Below, piece after piece: positions 42,571-53,690 of a stretch of DNA of 64,000 nucleotides (position 1 is the stretch's first letter; every line of letters starts with the position of its first letter). The translations under genes and the position numbers were made by a program. Origin of the DNA: Trichobilharzia regenti. Lineage: Eukaryota > Platyhelminthes > Trematoda > Strigeidida > Schistosomatidae. The notes below the pieces were generated by a model, which was not told the origin of the DNA, searched no databases, and saw only the letters and a list, made by a program, of their open reading frames with translations. The DNA lies in NCBI GenBank assembly GCA_944472135.2, contig OX235270.1, forward strand, positions 138,027,632 to 138,091,631, in the 5' to 3' direction.

Positions 42571-44055
42571 GCTGGTACAACTAAACATGGAAGTTAGACA
42601 AAGAAGTTAGACTCCCCATGAGGTATTACCCTAATGCACAGCTGGATCACTTTGATCTAGCTTAAAAGCTATACTGGTTGATATCAGTGGTATACAAATA
42701 CTTTTCTGAGTCAATCAGTAGTTTTGTAGCACAGGCAGTTAAGACATCCTTCACCTAGGCAGTAATAATAGTTCGCTTGGAGAATGATATGTAAAATGAG
42801 ATCTCAGTATAAGTCATTTTTATGGGGCTAGACAGACTGACTGATTTCTACCAGTCTAACAGTCTACAGAATATTTTCATCCGCCTACGTTACCGAACAT
42901 AAATATAACATATGTCTCAGATGATATATTCTATTCGTTTATTAACTAGCTGTTCGTACACACTCACCATCAGTTTGTCTAAAAACTAGGACAGAGAAGA
43001 TTCAGAGTGTTTTTCATTCCCCGACATTTATCTAACTGTAACATCGACTTGATAAAATCTTTGAAATTGAGAATTTTGACGGAAATCTCTTATAATATTA
43101 ATAAATCATATTAAATAAGGAAAAAAAGTGTTTCGTGCAAATAGTTCTCACTTTTTCAGAGAAAAAAAAATAAATTTTGGTTACTTAAATAAACCATAGT
43201 AAAACTGAAAGTAGTTAACGCTGCGTGAATACAAACAAGGAAAATTAAGTACAGTTTTTTTTGTGCAGTGGAGAAATGATAAACCTTCATATTGGTAAAA
43301 ACTATAGGTTCAAAAATTTGCTCATGTGTAAAGAATTACATTAGATTAAATTTTTTGGATTGTGAAGAAGAAGAAATTTAGTTTTTGCATTAAAGTGACA
43401 CATAATAATGCATTGTTCCAAAAAGATGGCACGACATAAAGATTAAAGTTTTTCTGTTCACAGTTTGTAGTTGAATAGGTTCAATTCAATGACGTTTCAA
43501 CTAATTCAGTAGTGTGAGAAAACTAGTTCCCTTCGTTAGACCTAAATAGCTTCACATTAAGATTCACTGAGACTATACAGATGAATGATGACGTGCTTAA
43601 CACGTCACCTTTGGTTTCTGTCTTCTGTTGGGCACAGGGTAGTGGGCTCAGAGCGAATATCCTGTAAAACAAGGACAGGGTAATTTCGCAGTTCTGTTCG
43701 GTATTGAACATTTTCTTAGCTGTTATGCTTTATTTAATGGTGGGCGCTTCGAATAGTTTTGAACGAAATGGTCAATGAATGTGTTTGTTAAGTGGAAATG
43801 AATCACATGAAATGTATAGTTGATTGTTAGCTGAAGTAATTACCATCTATTTTTCTCACTTTTCAGTAAGATATGTTGCGATTGACGAAAACGTTTATGA
43901 TGTCTGGTATTTGTACTGTAGACCAAAATACACATTCTAACATCTTGTTTTCTCTCTAGTATTCTGATGGGCATTTTTCATAATGTAAGGTGTTTGGAGT
44001 CGGTCAGCTGAAAGCCTTGAACCTAGATTCATGCTTGCACGTACTCATCAGTAAA
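42571..44055. other. unassigned sequence
   Basis: No recognisable gene or repeat. The open frame at 43523-43711 has no domain. Confidence 0.4.
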
Positions 44056-44165
44056 GTGTGCCTGCCGTCTTGGAGGAACTCATATCTTTACTGAAATTTG
44101 AACCCTGATCACCCACTGCTACAGTCAGACATTCTACCCTTGGACTATTCGGGTTCAAAACTGAC
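44056..44165 (-). mobile_element. tRNA-like SINE fragment
   Basis: The minus strand shows GTCCAAGGGTAGAATGTCTG (A-box-like) and CAGGGTTCAAATTTCAG (B-box-like) at a tRNA-like spacing. No body is recognised. Confidence 0.4.
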
Positions 44166-44529
44166 CTTTTGTGGAACTATAATGGATACTCTGACTGAAG
44201 ATTAGGTAGAAACTTGACTGACCGGAAGTTCAGTGACGTTAACTACCAACTAGTGTCCAGTTAAACTGTTTTTCATAGTTTTAATTTTATTTATCAATTT
44301 TTTTAATGAAGAGATTCACAGCTTTTTGGAAGTAAGCAGTTGTTAGACTTCCCTTTTCTCTTGATGAAATTCAGCTAAACAAGAAAAAGAAAGTGAGCAG
44401 GTCAATAAGATATCATATTATATATTGTATTCTTGTCAATTGAATATAATTTAAGCGTTTCAGTAGCAGCTTACTAAATATACAAATTTTCAAGAGTTAC
44501 TTTATAGGAGTTTGATTTGTTTCAAGTTT

Positions 44530-44680
44530 GACCACGGACTGATATCAGTTAGACAACAACTGAAAGCCAGCGCTGGAGTGCTGGACGGCTGTTTCGTACT
44601 AGTTCAGTGCTCATAGCCAATACTTACCCTTTGGGGTTCGAACCTACGACCTGCCGGTTACAAGGGAGGGGAGTGAGAAC
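44530..44680 (-). mobile_element. hammerhead SINE, left half of head-to-head pair
   Basis: The minus strand has the B-box-like GGTTCGAACCCC and a damaged ribozyme in which much of the CTGANGA to stem II part is deleted, while GTACGAAACAGC and the strand after the cleavage site (GTCCAGCACTCC) survive. Confidence 0.65.
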
Positions 44681-44915
44681 AAATACTCGCCACCGATGAC
44701 ATTGGTTGGTGATCGCGCTAAAATACCACGAATTGGTAGAAGTTAGAATTCATGCACTGGCCACTGAGTTGGGTCCCAGGGGGTTAATTGCCTACAGAAG
44801 GTCCCCAAATCCAAAATCCAGTGGTTGCATACTAGCTTTGAGTCCCGAACTAGAACGAGACAGCTCTCCATTACTCCAGTGGTTCTCTAGCTGATATTAA
44901 ATCATGACGAAAATT
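44680..44915 (+). mobile_element. hammerhead SINE, right half of head-to-head pair
   Basis: The leader (AACAAATACTCGCC, GAATTGGTAGAAGTTAGAAT) matches 1338-1412. The ribozyme remnant is TTTGAGTCCCGAACTAGAACGAGACAGC (two parts: GAGTCCCGAACTAG and AACGAGACAGC). The tRNA-like part is shortened. Confidence 0.65.
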
Positions 44916-45110
44916 GAAATGTTTATATGTTCAAACTACTCAATTGTAATATATTCTATGAAAGCACTCCAAGTGTTGAAAACAAGCTTATATACGTGTC
45001 GGCATGTGTTCGTTCGCTCAACTTATCAGGATTTTATAGCCGACTGACACACTCCTTAACTTCCGACAGTTAATATATGTGTAAAACTTGGGCACTGTGG
45101 TAGTAAGTAA

Positions 45111-45258
45111 TTCCATATATCTGGGACAGGTGTTGAATCGTTTCTATTACATGTATTTGCAGTTGATTCGATAAACAAAGCTTCTGTTATCTGTTTATCG
45201 AATCAACTGCAAATACATGTAATAGGAATGATTCAACACCTGTCCCAGATATATGGAA
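45111..45258. repeat. 67-bp-arm inverted repeat
   Basis: Arms 45111-45177 and 45192-45258 differ at about two positions around a 14-base spacer. I see no similarity to the other elements. Confidence 0.85.
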
Positions 45259-45429
45259 AATTCTACTGCCCATATGACAAATAGGAGAAGACAGAGAAAA
45301 AACTATAAAAATCAAATCTCGAAGTCGTGTGACAAAAATTGATATGATTATGAACAATAAATTGTGTTCGAAACGTCATCCAGTATACAATACCGTTTCA
45401 CTGTGTGATACATTTAATAAACAAACTAA

Positions 45430-45590
45430 TATGGAATTCCGACAGTTAGCCAGTCAAACGGCGGAGAGGGAACATAAACTAGCAGCTTCATCCTGTAAAA
45501 AATAAACAGTAATGCTATTGAAACCTCAACTCTCAAGCTTGGAGTCCTATGTTTTGCGAGGAACTCAAAGACGTTATATATATGTATATA
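45430..45590 (+). mobile_element. decayed tRNA-headed SINE body, second family
   Basis: ACTAGCAGCTTCATCCTGT, AACAGTAATGCTATTGAAAC and CTTGGAGTCCTATGTTTTGC match the body of 38145-38390; the tRNA head is lost. Confidence 0.6.
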
Positions 45591-46164
45591 TCTTGAATCT
45601 TTGTGAATACTTTTCTAGTATGAATACAAAAATTAAAACTGGGGAGTATGAAATGAGAGTATGAAAACTAACTAAAGCTTTATGTCACAAATAACATCAA
45701 GTTAGTGAAAGAATAGTACCGTTTCTTGATAAATGCACAAGTGTGACTTTAACCCCTTAATAACCGCTGCTCCTTTGATATGTAGTAGACTGTGCACCTC
45801 TCTCTTAGGCTTATTTTCGTCATGTCTTTCCACCTTAAACCGTTTTCGGTGTGATTTCACTTGTTCTCGTTTAATACTTGAATTCAACACATATTTTATA
45901 ATCCCAAAGTTTTACCTTATCAAAGTTCCCGTGATTTAGATTGATGCTTTTTTAGCCTACTAACACTTATGATTTTAGACCCTTTTTCTGAGATTTATGC
46001 ATACCGTGAACTGTTTTATATACCACAAAACCTATTATGTCATCAGCTGATTTTCGATTCTGATAATAATCACGAACATTTTCTCACGATTTATACTAAG
46101 GCACATTAACAGGGCTCCTTAGTTATATGCCCATTAAACATAAAACAAATGTTATTGTTATTAA
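45591..46164. other. unassigned sequence
   Basis: No gene or repeat is recognised apart from an (AT) patch at 45576-45592. Confidence 0.4.
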
Positions 46165-46380
46165 GTGTCTCACGAGAATACCGTGAAAGTACCCATAGAA
46201 GATCTCTTGCAAAATGAATCTGAATATATTCATGATTCCTTGACGGAGATGGAATATCCGAGTAGTTTCTTGAAGAAACACTTGGAAACGTCGGATAATA
46301 AACCTGGGACTATGACAGCACAGAAGAAACCAACATTCATCAGGTCACAGTTTAATGGGAACTTGTCAGGTGTGGTTTGG
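46165..46380 (+). pseudogene. PLE RT-EN linker fragment, left of CR1 insertion
   Basis: The plus strand reads LLQNESEYIHDSLTEMEYPS then SFLKKHLE, KKPTFIRSQFNGNLSGVV. This matches the PLE linker block LRKTLMENGFPPRFIEKNL...LSLEFKGDIEAEIL seen at 62659-62955. It ends abruptly where the CR1 begins, and the continuation is found at 50042-50440. Confidence 0.8.
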
Positions 46381-46468
46381 CGGCCTGTTTGACATCTGGG
46401 CTACCTTTTTCGTGCATCTACATATTGCATCTAATAAGTCATGTTTTCATTCCTAATTTTAATAAAAT

Positions 46469-49279
46469 ATGATCACAAATCGCATAAAATACAGTAATTC
46501 ATTCATTAAACGTTTTAAACCATATGACTTTCATGCAACTAATAATGCATCTAATAAATCTAAGAGAAAACATCATGCTGGCTGGCAGCGTGCACTTAAA
46601 CAGACACCTTTATATCGTACAACCATTCCTGTTATTGTCACTTCAAACTGCCGTTCACTTCCCAACAAAATTATGCATCTCCAGTCTCTCTTATCATCTG
46701 ATACTTATCACAATACGGCGATTGTTGCATTACAAGAAACATGGCTCCATGAACTCTATGATGACAATCTGGTTTCCCTAAATGGTTTTACATTGTTTAG
46801 ACAAGATCGACTATGCTCCAGAAAGAAAAGAGGTGGAGGTGTTGCAACTTTCATTCATTCTCAATGGTCAACTTCAAATAATGTATGTTTTTCTTACTCT
46901 AATGACTTTATTGATTGTATAACGGTCAAATGCCGCCCGAAACATTTATCCAAATTCAAATACGTCTTCATCTCTAACATTTATGTTACTCCTGGCTGTT
47001 CTGCATCTGATCTATCTGATTTTGCTGATGAATTCACTGAATTTGCCGTTACACATCTTGAAAACTCTTTATCAGTTGTCACAGGAGATTTTAACTGCTG
47101 TGATTGTTCTTTCCTCGTATCATTAGGTCATGCCAATATTGTTAAATTCCCTACTCGACTTGATAAAACCCTTGACCTGGTGTTCATTAATGATGAGGAA
47201 ATATATGAAGTACGCCGACGTGCTCCTATCATGAACTCAGATCATTGTATTATTCGGATATTACCTAAGATATACAGCAGATCTCACTTTAATATCTTCT
47301 CAAATCTGTCCAAGAGAACACAGCAAAGGTGTTACTCACAAGAAAATATGCTCAAACTAAGATGTATGCTAAATGACACTAACTGGGAACTTTTCAACGA
47401 ACACAAACTGGATGATACTATTTCCAATTTGACTGACTATCTTAAATTCTGTCTTGATATATGCTGTCCAAAACAGATAATTTTCAAAAGAATGGATCGT
47501 TTTTCTTCCCCTCATCTCAAAAAACTTCGTAGAGAAAAAGAGAAGCTGTACAAGACAAAGAATAAATCTGGTCTTAAGAAGATAAACACCCAAATTAAAT
47601 CTGAAATCAAGAGACTAAACAACATTTATAATCAAACAATACTATCTTGTAAAACCTCAGAAAACATATGGAAGCTTTTTAGAGAAATTACTGGTTGTGG
47701 TAAGCATAATAATTTTGCCTCTTCTATTGATGTAAATACTCTCAATAGATCTTTCATCCGCCCTCCAAATGTCCTTTCTGCCTTCAATTTAACTAATAAC
47801 ACGACCAGTGACTTTCATCGTTTCAATACTTCTGATGTTCTTAAATGTTTGAAATCTCTTAAACCTTCCCAGAGTCTAGGCCCTGATGGTATACCTGCCA
47901 TTGTTTTAAAGAAATGTGCTGATATTTTAAGTAACCCACTTACAAGCATTTTCAATACTTCTTTTTCTAATAATAATGTACCTTCTCTGTGGAAAGATAT
48001 TAAAATCATCCCTGTACCCAAGTCTGGTTCTGGAGATAGTGTTAAGTTTAGACCAATTGCCATTACCTCTCCTTTCTTGAAACTGATGGAGAAATTACTC
48101 TTACAAAAACTCATTCCCTCCCTAAGCTTCTCAAATGATCCAAAGCAGTTTGCTTACAAACAGGGTAGAAGTACTTTGGATGCTGCTGCTGTGTTTCATC
48201 ACAACATTGTATCCTCCTTAGACAAAGGGGCCAAGTATGTCCGTTGTACTTTCCTTGATTACACATCTGCTTTTGACTCTGTACCTAGAGGCCTTTTGTT
48301 AAACAAGCTTAGCCTTACACAAACTGAGTCCTGGGCTATCAACTGGCTGCACTCTTACTTCTCCAATAGGATGCAGTACACGGTATATAATGGTGTAGCT
48401 TCCTCTCCTTTGCTTACTGAAGCTGGTGTTCCTCAGGGTGCTGTTCTCTCGCCGTTTCTCTTTTCCTTCTTCTTACATGACTTACCTCTCTCAGACGAAA
48501 TCAACTTCGTCAAATATGCAGATGACCTGACTGTTTCGCTTCCCGTTAAGTCTCAGTCAGACTGCTTCAAATTAAATAGCTTCCTGTCGGACATCAGTCA
48601 GTGGTCTAAAATAAATGGCCTAACGCTGAATCCCTCAAAATGCCAGACTGTCGACTTCTCCTTTAGGCATAAACGAGATCTACAAACACTAGTAAGCACT
48701 CATGATGTCTGTAGAATCGAGGGGACTATAATTGAAACAAAGTCTAATGCAAAATACCTCGGATTAGTTATATCTTCCGACCTTACTTGGTCATCTCATA
48801 TCCAAATGATTTCCAAGAAAGTGTTTCGTCTAACCTACTACATTAAGAAACTCAGACTAACTGGAGTCCCTCAACCTCTGCTTACACAATTTGTCAACTC
48901 TCGTATCCTACCTATTCTACTTTACTGTTCCCCGTTAGTCTTTCCTGGGTTACTGAAAAAGGATTATACCATCCTGAGAAGGATGTTGAAGGTAGTTAGC
49001 AGGACTAGCGGTGTAAAACTCAGTCAGCTCGTCACAACATTAGTGGATAAGCATCTGAATACATGTGAGAAATGGTCTAAAACCATACTCTCTGACCCCC
49101 AACACCCCCTCTATTCCCAACTCTCTCCCTGCATCTCATCAGGTAGAACCAGAAATCAGTATAAAATAATATATGCTCGCACAACCAAGTATAGGAACTC
49201 AACGATACCATATTTGGCCCGTGTTCTAAGTGACAGAGACAATGTTAGGCGTGAAACCTATGACTTGCTTTGTTGTTAA
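46469..49279 (+). CDS. CR1 endonuclease/reverse transcriptase
   Basis: An uninterrupted 936-residue protein of the CR1/Jockey group. The apurinic-type endonuclease spans residues ~52-275: N60 in TSNCRS, E90 in LQETW, GGGVATF, D207 in TGDFN, and D258-H259 in NSDH are all present. The linker (~276-470) includes RFSSPHLKKLRREKEKLY. The reverse transcriptase spans ~470-760: SLGPDGIPAIVLKKCAD, FRPIAITS, FLDYTSAFDSVP (motif A), AGVPQGAVLSPFLFSFFLHD (motif B) and KYADDLT with Y683-A-D-D686. The C-terminal domain includes YCSPLVFPGLL and LSPCISSGRTR. The protein would nick target DNA and prime cDNA on the element RNA's 3' end. No stop or frameshift is seen, so it could be active or very recently so. 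The start ATG at 46469 agrees with the decayed copy at 19120. Confidence 0.93.
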   Translation: MITNRIKYSNSFIKRFKPYDFHATNNASNKSKRKHHAGWQRALKQTPLYRTTIPVIVTSNCRSLPNKIMHLQSLLSSDTYHNTAIVALQETWLHELYDDNLVSLNGFTLFRQDRLCSRKKRGGGVATFIHSQWSTSNNVCFSYSNDFIDCITVKCRPKHLSKFKYVFISNIYVTPGCSASDLSDFADEFTEFAVTHLENSLSVVTGDFNCCDCSFLVSLGHANIVKFPTRLDKTLDLVFINDEEIYEVRRRAPIMNSDHCIIRILPKIYSRSHFNIFSNLSKRTQQRCYSQENMLKLRCMLNDTNWELFNEHKLDDTISNLTDYLKFCLDICCPKQIIFKRMDRFSSPHLKKLRREKEKLYKTKNKSGLKKINTQIKSEIKRLNNIYNQTILSCKTSENIWKLFREITGCGKHNNFASSIDVNTLNRSFIRPPNVLSAFNLTNNTTSDFHRFNTSDVLKCLKSLKPSQSLGPDGIPAIVLKKCADILSNPLTSIFNTSFSNNNVPSLWKDIKIIPVPKSGSGDSVKFRPIAITSPFLKLMEKLLLQKLIPSLSFSNDPKQFAYKQGRSTLDAAAVFHHNIVSSLDKGAKYVRCTFLDYTSAFDSVPRGLLLNKLSLTQTESWAINWLHSYFSNRMQYTVYNGVASSPLLTEAGVPQGAVLSPFLFSFFLHDLPLSDEINFVKYADDLTVSLPVKSQSDCFKLNSFLSDISQWSKINGLTLNPSKCQTVDFSFRHKRDLQTLVSTHDVCRIEGTIIETKSNAKYLGLVISSDLTWSSHIQMISKKVFRLTYYIKKLRLTGVPQPLLTQFVNSRILPILLYCSPLVFPGLLKKDYTILRRMLKVVSRTSGVKLSQLVTTLVDKHLNTCEKWSKTILSDPQHPLYSQLSPCISSGRTRNQYKIIYARTTKYRNSTIPYLARVLSDRDNVRRETYDLLCC

Positions 49280-50013
49280 TAACATAATTTTGGCCCTTGT
49301 TTTTTCCCCCTTACACTCTCTTATTTGTACTCTATAGTGAACAACCTTCTTAAACATACTTAGCTGCTTAAAATTATTATCATTGGCTTACATTTTTATT
49401 CTTTATTCTATTCCTTCTTTGTACATCTACTGGGTCCGACTATATTATCACTATGATTATTAAAAATTGTCCCGTCATTAACCATCATGTAACATTAGTT
49501 TTGTGGTTGTTCTTTGTTCGGCACTATTTAACTGACAATCTTGTTTGTTATTGCCACTATCACCATCTTAAAAATTTTGTATTATGCATGATTCCTCACA
49601 CTACCACTACAAACAACCGCATTAGTACTGACAATAAAAAAAAAACAACCTGAAATGTTTATCTTATGATTGCTTAGTGTTGTTCAATCAAATTAACTGA
49701 TCATCTTGGCTATAAACATTTTTTTAAGAACATCTCATAATTTCCCGTATGATTATAGCTGTTACTGTTCACCACGCATACACATATCGTAGCTTCCACT
49801 AACTAATACTGAAATTTTTTTTTCATTATTTGTGTTGATCTTCTTTTTTACTCAGTATTTTTATTTGCATTTTTTTTTGGTTATTTCTGTTTCTTTTTTT
49901 TTTTTTTATAATACTCCTTTTAAATGTACGATGAAATTAGATGCAATATTGTAGATATGTGCTGAAAATTCCACACTGTACCACAAGTACTGTTTCTGGA
50001 ATAAAGCGAAATT

Positions 50014-50041
50014 GTTATGTTATGTTATGTTATGTTATGTT
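50014..50041 (+). repeat. (TTATG)n CR1 tail
   Basis: Five to six TTATG pentamers end the element, directly before resumption of the PLE sequence TTAACCCAGAGAC. Confidence 0.9.
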
Positions 50042-50440
50042 TAACCCAGAGACTAGACAGAAGTATAGGGAGAGTATTCCACTCAGAAAATCTATGTTGG
50101 CGATTTTTTAATTAGCGAATTATTGAGACTCAGATGAAGGATAAGATAGTTTTATCAGTTTAACTGCTTCTCTGGCGACAGTTATGTTGGGCATACTACT
50201 CGACAGTTTATGTAGTGTGTTACTGAATATCTCTCATTACGGACAGACAAAAACTGTCCATAGATCCATTATGTCACGTTTAGTTGGTAGTGGTCATTTA
50301 ATGGAGGAAACGAAGTCATTCAAGGTGATTCATCACATCTTACCGAATCTTTTCATTGGACTCCGGTATTTGTCTACTTCACATAGCTAGGTTGATAGGC
50401 ACTCCAACTATTAAGCCTAAAGTATGGCATTTTGGAGAAG
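50042..50440 (+). pseudogene. PLE linker and GIY-YIG, right of CR1 insertion
   Basis: This continues the PLE from 46380. A linker (L.QRLDRSIGRVFHSENL-like, matching RRRLSKSLRKTYFAASLR at 62700-62760) is followed by a nuclease remnant with YVGHTTRQ, then SIMSRLVGSGHLMEETKSFK. The order and spacing agree with one PLE split by the CR1. Frames are broken. Confidence 0.7.
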
Positions 50441-50612
50441 CTCGTACTGCGATTATTCCTCGCTCGGTCTATTAAGACCCAGTCATTTGATGTTATCACT
50501 ACTACCCCTTATTAATAATTTTAATCCCTGTTTCATCATCGTTTAATCTTATTACGTCCTCATTAAAACGTAGTTCATCTACTTCCTTTACAAGCTAGTA
50601 TTACTTATTTAA
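50441..50612. other. short unassigned spacer
   Basis: Nothing is recognised. Confidence 0.4.
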
Positions 50613-51010
50613 TTCAATTTTAGATTTTCCCGTCGGCTGATTGGATTGATGTCCTCAGTCTCAGGGCTCCACTGCAATTTACCAATTGACTTCAAGTTAC
50701 ATGACCAAACTTCATCCAAGCATCTACGTAAGGAGTCGAAATGTCAATCTTAAACCGAGCACATCAATCTAATCAACCGACAGGGAAATCTAAAATTGAA
50801 CTAACTAACTAATAAGACCCATTTCAGAAGAGGCGGCTCTCGTTGGCTAATTGGTCTATTGGATAACGCCTTGGTGTTCAAAACTATGGGCACTGGGTTT
50901 TAGCCTCGGGGAGAACACCATCACTCATTGGGGAAATGCAGGTACATCTGACTGATGAGTCCAGAATAAGGATAGGTAAAGTCTTATCATCCTAGTGACA
51001 AATCATCCTG
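50613..51010 (+). mobile_element. Sm-alpha-like sequences with inverted heads
   Basis: A 40-bp head at 50613-50652 (TTTTCCCGTCGGCTGATTGG) has an inverted near copy at 50761-50799. A tRNA-like promoter follows (TTGGCTAATTGGTCTATTGG at 50842; GGGTTTTAGCCTCGG near 50897), then a ribozyme remnant near 50938-51010 with intact CTGATGAGTCC but no proper GAAA. Confidence 0.65.
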
Positions 51011-51719
51011 ATTAGATTATATTTGAACTTTTACTTGTTAATTTGTGTATATTAGAGTTAAGCTTGAAAAGATCTAATTGAATAGAATGTTGTTCACTTA
51101 AGTTTGTTGATATAAGCGATAAAATTTTTTAACATCAAGATCATATTGCCCGAAGTAAAATATCAATATATAAATTTGATTGAAGTTGTTTTTTCTTATG
51201 GGTTTAAGAGAGTTTCAGATATCTCTTCAGAAAGCAACGAGAACTCCACTGACGAGATGAACTTTCCTTACAGTCATAACCGATTTTGAACAATTTCTCT
51301 TCAGTATACCGTATTGAGAATTGTGACTAAACTATAACTGGAACTAACAATGTTCAAGCTGAAAATTAATGTAGGCATGTATCTCACATTGTTTTGAATA
51401 TAGTTAAAACGATTTATTCAAACAACTCCATTTCACTTATTTTACTTCATTTAGTGAGAAGGAATATTTCACTACGTACGTCGTAGTTAAAGTTTAAGCT
51501 GTGCTTGAATGCATAACAGGTCAGATTACAAAGCATGACCGATGGCGAATGAAATACAGTGGACCAGTCCTATCCTGATTCTACGGCATGCCAAAATACT
51601 TAAACTGAATATTCCGTTATAATCAATTGTATCACTCCCACAAACCCCAACATACAATTTGTTCAAAAAACTATATAGAAAATTGAAACACCTAACGGAT
51701 TCCTGAGACAGCGCCATCA
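51011..51719. other. unassigned sequence
   Basis: The right end (from ~51500) may be decayed PLE RT N-terminal sequence, but I cannot align it firmly. Confidence 0.35.
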
Positions 51720-52260
51720 AATGTCCTATCCAGCTTCTAGAGAAAATCAGAGGCATCCAAAAAGATGATCAAGAAATAATGATATCCTTCGACGTCACAG
51801 CATTATATTCCTCATTTGGACAGAAAACTAGAGGAGAGACCATGGAGGAACTACTCAGCCACGAAGAACACCTCCCACTAAAATCAAAGTGTGACACACA
51901 AGTTGGATGGAATGCACAAACCTACACCTAACAACGTACTTCCAATTCAACGGCCAAATATGTGAACGAGTTAAGGGAACACTCATGGGATCGCCAATAT
52001 CAGGTTTGATTGCAGAAGCAAAGGTTCGAAAAAATAACCCTAAAAAAGATGAAACACTACTCAAGAGGGTCAGGACTCATCGCAGCACTCCTACCTTGAG
52101 AAAAATTGAAGAAAGATATCTCATGGAGATCTTCCAAAAGAATGGATATCCACGGCACAAAACTAGCCATGAAAAGACATGATGCCCACTCCCTCGCGCA
52201 TATCGCTGCATACAGACAACCACCGACATCAATTCGACTAGGACAATCCACGTTCAAATA
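51720..52260 (+). pseudogene. internally deleted PLE of the VYKI lineage
   Basis: The plus strand in broken frames gives ISFDVTALYSSF (RT motif A), YFQFNGQICERVKGTLMGSP then ISGLIAEA (motif B), a jump to LLKRVRTHRSTPTLRKIEER, and the end of the nuclease ORF (AHIAAYRQPPTSIRLGQSTF) identical to 41420-41489. RT motif C, the linker and the nuclease core are missing. The junctions read through as one decayed element, indicating internal deletions. Confidence 0.7.
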
Positions 52261-52776
52261 TTAGACCAAGGAAAGACCAGGAATTCTGGAGAATTTTTAG
52301 TAACCTTCCTGATATTCCAGTGAAACGTTAATCAATACACACATCGACGTAGACAAAAGTTACCAATCGATAAGAAGGAAATCTCACACACAGAGGGTCA
52401 GAGTTCATGTCAAGGAAACAACCAGTACCAATGCTAATACAAGTAGCCTATAGGGTGTGAAAACACACATAAACAACCAATCACGTCCAAGGGGACCAGC
52501 AGAGATGACTAATAAACTCATGGCGAAATCTGAAGGCTCACTTCAAATTGAAGTATGCACTGAAGATGTTGTCTAGTAGGGTAATTGAGGTTTCGCAAAT
52601 ACACCATCAAGCTGAGAGAACACAACTACATCAAAATCTTAAGGCATGTTTTTGTCTGCAAGTAATAAAGATGGAATAATATCATGTTTCTGCTAGTCTC
52701 AATGATTTCACTATTGCCAACTTAAAGCAACGTAAGGCACTGAGCTGCAGGTCTTGTCTTTGAACTTTATGAACCT
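52261..52776 (+). mobile_element. PLE 3' UTR, near-identical to 41491-42003
   Basis: Only scattered single-base differences from the copy at 41491-42003 are visible over ~510 bp, although the attached coding parts are badly broken. Both copies end at CTTTATGAACCTG. Confidence 0.85.
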
Positions 52777-52779
52777 GTA

Positions 52780-52925
52780 AGCTAGTAGATAACACTTTGA
52801 CGTTCAAAACGAATGATGACAAGTTAAAGTTTCAGCAAGATATAGATATGTTCAGGTGACAAGTTCCGGAGAGGATGAGACGCGCATCCTGGATTTCACT
52901 GCTGATTACTGAGAACCAGATAATA
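52780..52925 (+). mobile_element. Sm-alpha-type SINE 3' part with half hammerhead
   Basis: ACACTTTGACGTTCAAAACG and a decayed B box precede AGGATGAGACGCGCATCCTG then GATTTCACTGCTG, the 3' half of the Sm-alpha hammerhead. The CTGANGA half is lost and the cleavage triplet is ATC. Confidence 0.7.
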
Positions 52926-53644
52926 CATATGTTTTCCTCGAATCTCAAATGCTAGCTGGATACCTGGTCGACAAATGATGAAATTATTAATTTAGAAACG
53001 TTTTTGTTGTTCTTATGTAATGTATTTTATTGGCAGCAATAGTGTAATGATGCAATTTATTCAGTAGAAGTCAAAATAATTCATTATTGCTTTGCATCAA
53101 GTAATTTTGTGTCATTACCTGGTATGTTGATAAGTTATCAACCCCTTATGGAATTCTGCTTTATTAAAAGCGCCTAAGGCTTATCTCATTCACCTTTATG
53201 TTGACTGTTCTACGATAAGCTAGCTTTTTAATCTAAATTAGCTTTTTATCGAACTCTTTTCCTGATGTCTTTTAGCTGAAAGAGATGATCAAAAGAGTTT
53301 TGAAATTTCAGATAGTCGTATTGAAAATAAGTGGGCATTTACTGCACAGTTAGGAAATCAAAACAAATGACTCAGTGGAAAGACACTTTTTTAAACAAAT
53401 TTATTATTAAGCAGTAAAGTCGTATATATATATATGTAATGTCTTGAAAAATTATAGTGTTACACATGAACCCGGAATTCAAAAGTTACCTAGCTGCCAT
53501 CATTCCTAAAAGAAGAATTCCATAACCCCTGAAGACGGCGTTTGTCGCAGCACTGCTTAGAGTTGTGTCTTCCAAGCAAGTATCACTGTTCAATCAATCA
53601 AACATCGGAATCTTGCGGCTTATCAACTATTTTTATTTACAGGA
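52926..53644. other. unassigned sequence with AT run
   Basis: (AT)n at 53423-53442; no gene is seen. Confidence 0.4.
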
Positions 53645-53690
53645 TTACATTGTGAGCTGACATTGGTTAGAGAACCACTGTAAAACTTGC
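53645..53690 (-). mobile_element. hammerhead SINE 3' fragment
   Basis: The minus strand reads GTTCTCTAACCAATGTCAGC and matches the SINE body at 5545-5560. Confidence 0.6.

Larger units (their letters stand above)
46381..50041 (+). mobile_element. CR1-type LINE with intact ORF
   Basis: An ~90-bp leader with GGCGGCCTG and CTGGGCTACC is followed by a single 936-residue ORF (46469-49279), a 760-bp 3' UTR, the terminal string ACAAGTACTGTTTCTGGAAT and a (TTATG)n tail at 50014-50041. A short tandem repeat tail instead of poly(A) is typical of CR1. It is inserted in a PLE between its linker and nuclease coding. No ORF1 is visible, so it may be slightly 5'-truncated or of a one-ORF type. Confidence 0.88.

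Noticed and set aside
46165..46392. Small host protein just upstream of the CR1
   Set aside because: Its residues match the PLE RT-EN linker, and the rest of the PLE resumes after the CR1.
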